DNA from: Metopolophium dirhodum
Taxonomy: Eukaryota > Arthropoda > Insecta > Hemiptera > Aphididae
Assembly (NCBI RefSeq): GCF_019925205.1
Contig: NC_083560.1
Coordinates: 60,124,270 to 60,188,269 of the forward strand
DNA: 64,000 bases
Direction: 5' to 3'
Positions 61,501-64,000 of this stretch are shown here, piece after piece. The stretch's first letter is position 1. Each line of letters starts with the position of its first letter. The translations under genes were made by a program, and so were the position numbers. Below the pieces are notes generated by a model. The model was not told the DNA's origin. It searched no databases and saw nothing but the letters and a program-made list of their open reading frames with translations.

Positions 61501-64000
61501 GGAAATTAAAATATACTTTTCTGCTAGATATCTTATTGTTAAATTAATAATAATGTATAATATTTTTAATTTTACTATAGCCCATACTAATATACGTAAT
61601 AATATAATATCATAGGTTCCTTATAACCAGGCATATAATTTTCTTTTCAATCATAATCGTTTTTCATTAATATTTTAAATGTAATAATTATTGCTTATTT
61701 GTGTTTGTATAAAGTGAATTAACGTTAAAGTGATTTACTTTTTTAAGCCAATACATTAATACTATAGTAATTAGTAAATTTATGTTTTAGATTCCGAGTG
61801 GAGCGATATATTATGTATAATTTATTAGAGATGTTCTGGGTATTAAACCGGGTACCGAGTACTGGCCGACTAAAATATTTTATGCTAACCGGGTATCGAG
61901 TATTGGCCGAGTAAAATGTATAATACTAGCCGGGTATCGAGTATTGGCCGAGTAAAAATTTGAATACTAACCGGGTATCGGTATTGGCCGAGTAAAAATT
62001 TTAACACTATTCGGGTATCGAGTATAGGAACAGAGCTGTAGACTGTAAAGTGATTACTGATTATTTATAACTGAGAATATTTGTATAGGAATAATTTATA
62101 TTTTAATATGGGTTTTGATTGCAGATTGTTATCATATAATTTATGTATAAACATTAAACAGTAAACGCGAGATTTATTTTTGTAATTCGTAAAAGAAAAA
62201 CATGATTTGTTTATAATCAACTGACTATTGTAAATCGATTTAGTTATTCCAAAATAATGTACCAAAATAAATTATAATTTATTACCCTAGAATTTTAGAT
62301 TTTTCCCGTTATATTAATTATAGGTATGCATATATTTATAAATAGATTATCAGTGTTTGCCATTGGATGTGGTCGAATAAAAATGTAGTATTACGCCGGG
62401 TACCGAGTAAGAGCCGAGTCTTAAATATTATATCGAGTACCCGGCCATCGAGTTATTGCCGGGTACCCGGAACATCTTTATAATTTATTGCAGTTGATTA
62501 TTGGCGATTGGAAGTGATACGCTGTAACGGGGACGCTGAGTATCATTTATATGTTATTTTTCCAGTGGCCCGTTAAAGGTCCACCCCCCGCCGGCCTGAA
62601 AATGTATGAGCTTTCAATCGCCAATAGTTCTGAAGAAAACATTAAATATTATTATCTTATAAGTTATGAGTACAAAAATGTACATCCTGTTAATTTGTCT
62701 TGTGTAAAATTGTTCACCTATATGGTTCACCGCATCCGGTCCTGATCGATTGCAACTTGCAGTACCTACATAACGCATTACTACCTATCGTTATTGATCT
62801 AGCGAACATATTATTATTATTGTCATTTGGGTTTTCGCAGATGGCGTTGAACCCGATTGACACTGCCATATGCTGTTTCGTAGGCAAAGAGTTGTTTCGG
62901 TTGATGACCAAAGCCGAGACGGACTGGCAGCAATATGGTTTCCGCGAAGCTGACGGTATACACTTTACATGCGTATGTTGGTTGTGCGGAGACAGGTACC
63001 TACTATATACGTCTAAATCGTCTAATGTCTATAATATAAAACAATGCATTTAACTATACTATAATACCATTATAGTAACCATTTTTGAGATTGCCCCTTT
63101 TTTATCTATTGGTTTTAAAGTGCTTTTTCAAGCAATTTTTTGATAATTTTTTGGGCTTTAATTCGAGAATCCTGATAATGACATTTATGAAACAACAAAA
63201 AAGTTTAAATATGTGGAATACAAATAAAAAGTTTAAAAAAGTCGTTAATTATCCGTGTAATGTAGACGTGTAGTAAAATAAACAAAAAATAATTTAATTT
63301 CTGACATTATGAAAGTCAATCTGGTAAACTCGATGTTACCCGACCACCCGGGCGTTTACTTGCACGTGTAATGAACCATTATATGATTTTTATCGATTGT
63401 ATCTATTCTGTGGGTGTACAGATGTTTGGCGGGCACCGCTGACGGCAACATCATTCTGTTCAAGAACGGTGAGCTGCAAGCTTTGTACCGTGTTGACGTG
63501 ATCAGTGAAATAGACGTGACAACGATAATGACAGAGGTCTATTTGTCTTTGACTACGAAGCCCGCTACTTTATCGCGAAACGACATCATCCGGAGCTGTT
63601 TTACATTTGAATCTGGTCTGGTGCTACTGGTTGGTGACTCTACCATCTATCATTTCGGGAAAACGGATGAAGGACGGAGGTAGATATTCACACACACACA
63701 TACACACACACACACACGAATGCAAGAATGCATTTCATTATATAGTATATTATATAAGTTAGTTATAGATTTAAAATGTGGTGACTACATCAATGATGGA
63801 GCCTCCAAGTCCGACATTGAATTTTAAGCCACCGTTCACGGGATAAGCTGATTTTATTTTCGCAGATACGAGAAAATCGACGTGTTTATTAAGGAAGAGT
63901 ATAGGTACTTGCAGCAGGAAGATTTAAAGGGCGGGTTACCGATGCATTACATAGAGAGCGCGTGTGTTAGCCCCAACGGCAAGATATTGACGTTCATCAC
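58599..64000 (+). CDS. Cfap57: CFAP57 (WDR65)-like WD-repeat protein, 5' part
   Basis: Exons are 58599-58834, 60823-61183, 62841-62995, 63422-63679 and 63866 to beyond 64000. All junctions are GT/AG and phases agree. The ATG at 58599 has A at -3. The N-terminus resembles CFAP57: FVFGLNSNVSGNCLYWKNDV then VIVYPAMSVIVIYNMKN, then HMLAVATVDE and PVVSIYDLRTLDLKHVF. The next blades are MALNPIDTAICCFVGKELF, RCLAGTADGNIILFKNGELQ, SCFTFESGLVLLVGDSTIY and ACVSPNGKILTFI. About 335 of the ~1250 residues of the family are in the window. Known of the family: it is a ciliary/flagellar axonemal protein with two N-terminal WD propellers and a C-terminal coiled coil, linked to inner dynein arms. In an insect it would serve sperm flagella or sensory cilia. 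An acidic low-complexity insert rich in Asp/Glu follows QEPDYSDGD. Exon GC is clearly higher than that of the introns. Confidence 0.88.
58941..59005 (+). repeat. Terminal fragment of the dispersed repeat
   Basis: ACACACATCATTGCAAAATT followed by TTATCGCTCCGCTCAGAAT is the right end only, in CFAP57 intron 1. Confidence 0.7.
59097..60040 (-). repeat. Copy F of the dispersed repeat in CFAP57 intron 1
   Basis: It begins AGATTTAGAGCGGATCAATA, has CAAGGTTCCACGTAAGTATG, and reaches CCATCTCCGCTCAGAATCG with the short hairpin region after it. It is diverged and truncated at the far end. Confidence 0.75.
60041..60822. other. CFAP57 intron 1, remaining part
   Basis: AT-rich intronic sequence. Nothing recognised. 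Confidence 0.4.
61816..62489. mobile_element. Transposon with internal ~44-bp tandem array
   Basis: Element 61827-62478 lies in CFAP57 intron 2. TATAATTTATT (11 bp) occurs immediately on both sides (61816-61826 and 62479-62489). Ends are AGAGATGTTCTGGGTA and, inverted, AAGATGTTCCGGGTA. From about 61847 to 62030 a unit around CCGGGTATCGAGTATTGGCC followed by GAGTAAAA recurs four to five times with a period near 44 bp. Related motifs recur before the right end. It is non-coding. A 9-11 bp duplication would fit a Mutator-like element, but the superfamily is unproven. Confidence 0.72.
63690..63718. repeat. (CA)n microsatellite
   Basis: A CA dinucleotide run interrupted once by TA, in the short CFAP57 intron after 63679. 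Confidence 0.9.

Noticed and set aside
62551..62745. Open frame with an upstream CAG acceptor, candidate CFAP57 exon
   Set aside because: Exon 2 ends in phase 0 and joins 62841 directly, giving GPVSD/MALNPID, which fits the WD repeat. No donor of suitable phase was seen for this frame, and its peptide does not resemble the family.
1..64000. CRISPR arrays, bacterial promoters, tRNA or rRNA genes
   Set aside because: No regularly spaced direct repeats of CRISPR type and no tRNA/rRNA motifs were recognised by eye. The window is eukaryotic nuclear DNA.

Overview
The window is AT-rich eukaryotic nuclear DNA with spliced genes (GT/AG introns, often only about 45-100 nt between exons of 80-390 nt), no operons, and a heavy load of small DNA transposons, foldback elements and one non-LTR retrotransposon. 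The gene content is animal (SCHIP1, ATE1, ECH1, MPND, CFAP57). The base composition, the frequent TAGGTACCTA-type motifs and one very abundant non-coding repeat family suggest a hemipteran insect, most likely an aphid. The species cannot be named from sequence alone, and the aphid call is inference.

Layout. (1) 1.4-4.9 kb, minus strand: a complete six-exon schwannomin-interacting protein 1 (SCHIP1) homologue, with a CpG-containing presumed promoter just upstream (4.9-5.6 kb) and a possible alternative distal first exon at 12.66-12.82 kb. (2) 13-29 kb: mostly repeats. These include several kb-scale copies of the dispersed family (one pair forming an inverted repeat, one pair in tandem), a decayed LINE, a possible solo LTR, a long foldback element, a small minisatellite, and two minus-strand exon-like pieces of an unidentified gene (28.2-29.1 kb). 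(3) 30.3-37.4 kb, plus strand: the complete arginyl-tRNA-protein transferase ATE1, with two homologous, apparently mutually exclusive alternative exons. (4) 39.2-42.5 kb, minus strand: complete ECH1 (dienoyl-CoA isomerase) with an N-terminal presequence and a C-terminal SKL. (5) 46.3-52.7 kb, plus strand: complete MPND (RAMA plus JAMM/MPN domains). (6) 54.1-56.3 kb: a 5'-truncated LINE with an undamaged reverse-transcriptase ORF. (7) 58.6 kb to the right edge, plus strand: the first five exons of a CFAP57 (WDR65)-like ciliary WD-repeat gene, running off the window.

The genes belong to unrelated pathways (Hippo/cytoskeleton scaffold, N-degron pathway, fatty-acid beta-oxidation, chromatin-associated metalloprotease-like protein, axoneme). 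No functional cluster is evident.

The most unusual signal is a set of very short (27-37 bp) near-perfect palindromes, each sitting between 8-bp direct repeats (5.1, 7.2, 29.65, 29.76 and 44.3 kb). They look like hAT-type insertions reduced to two fused terminal inverted repeats, or repaired excision scars. Next most interesting are the ATE1 exon pair, which is separated by only 45 nt and has a repeat copy ending 16 nt from the first acceptor, and a Ser-to-Thr change in the MPND JAMM motif.
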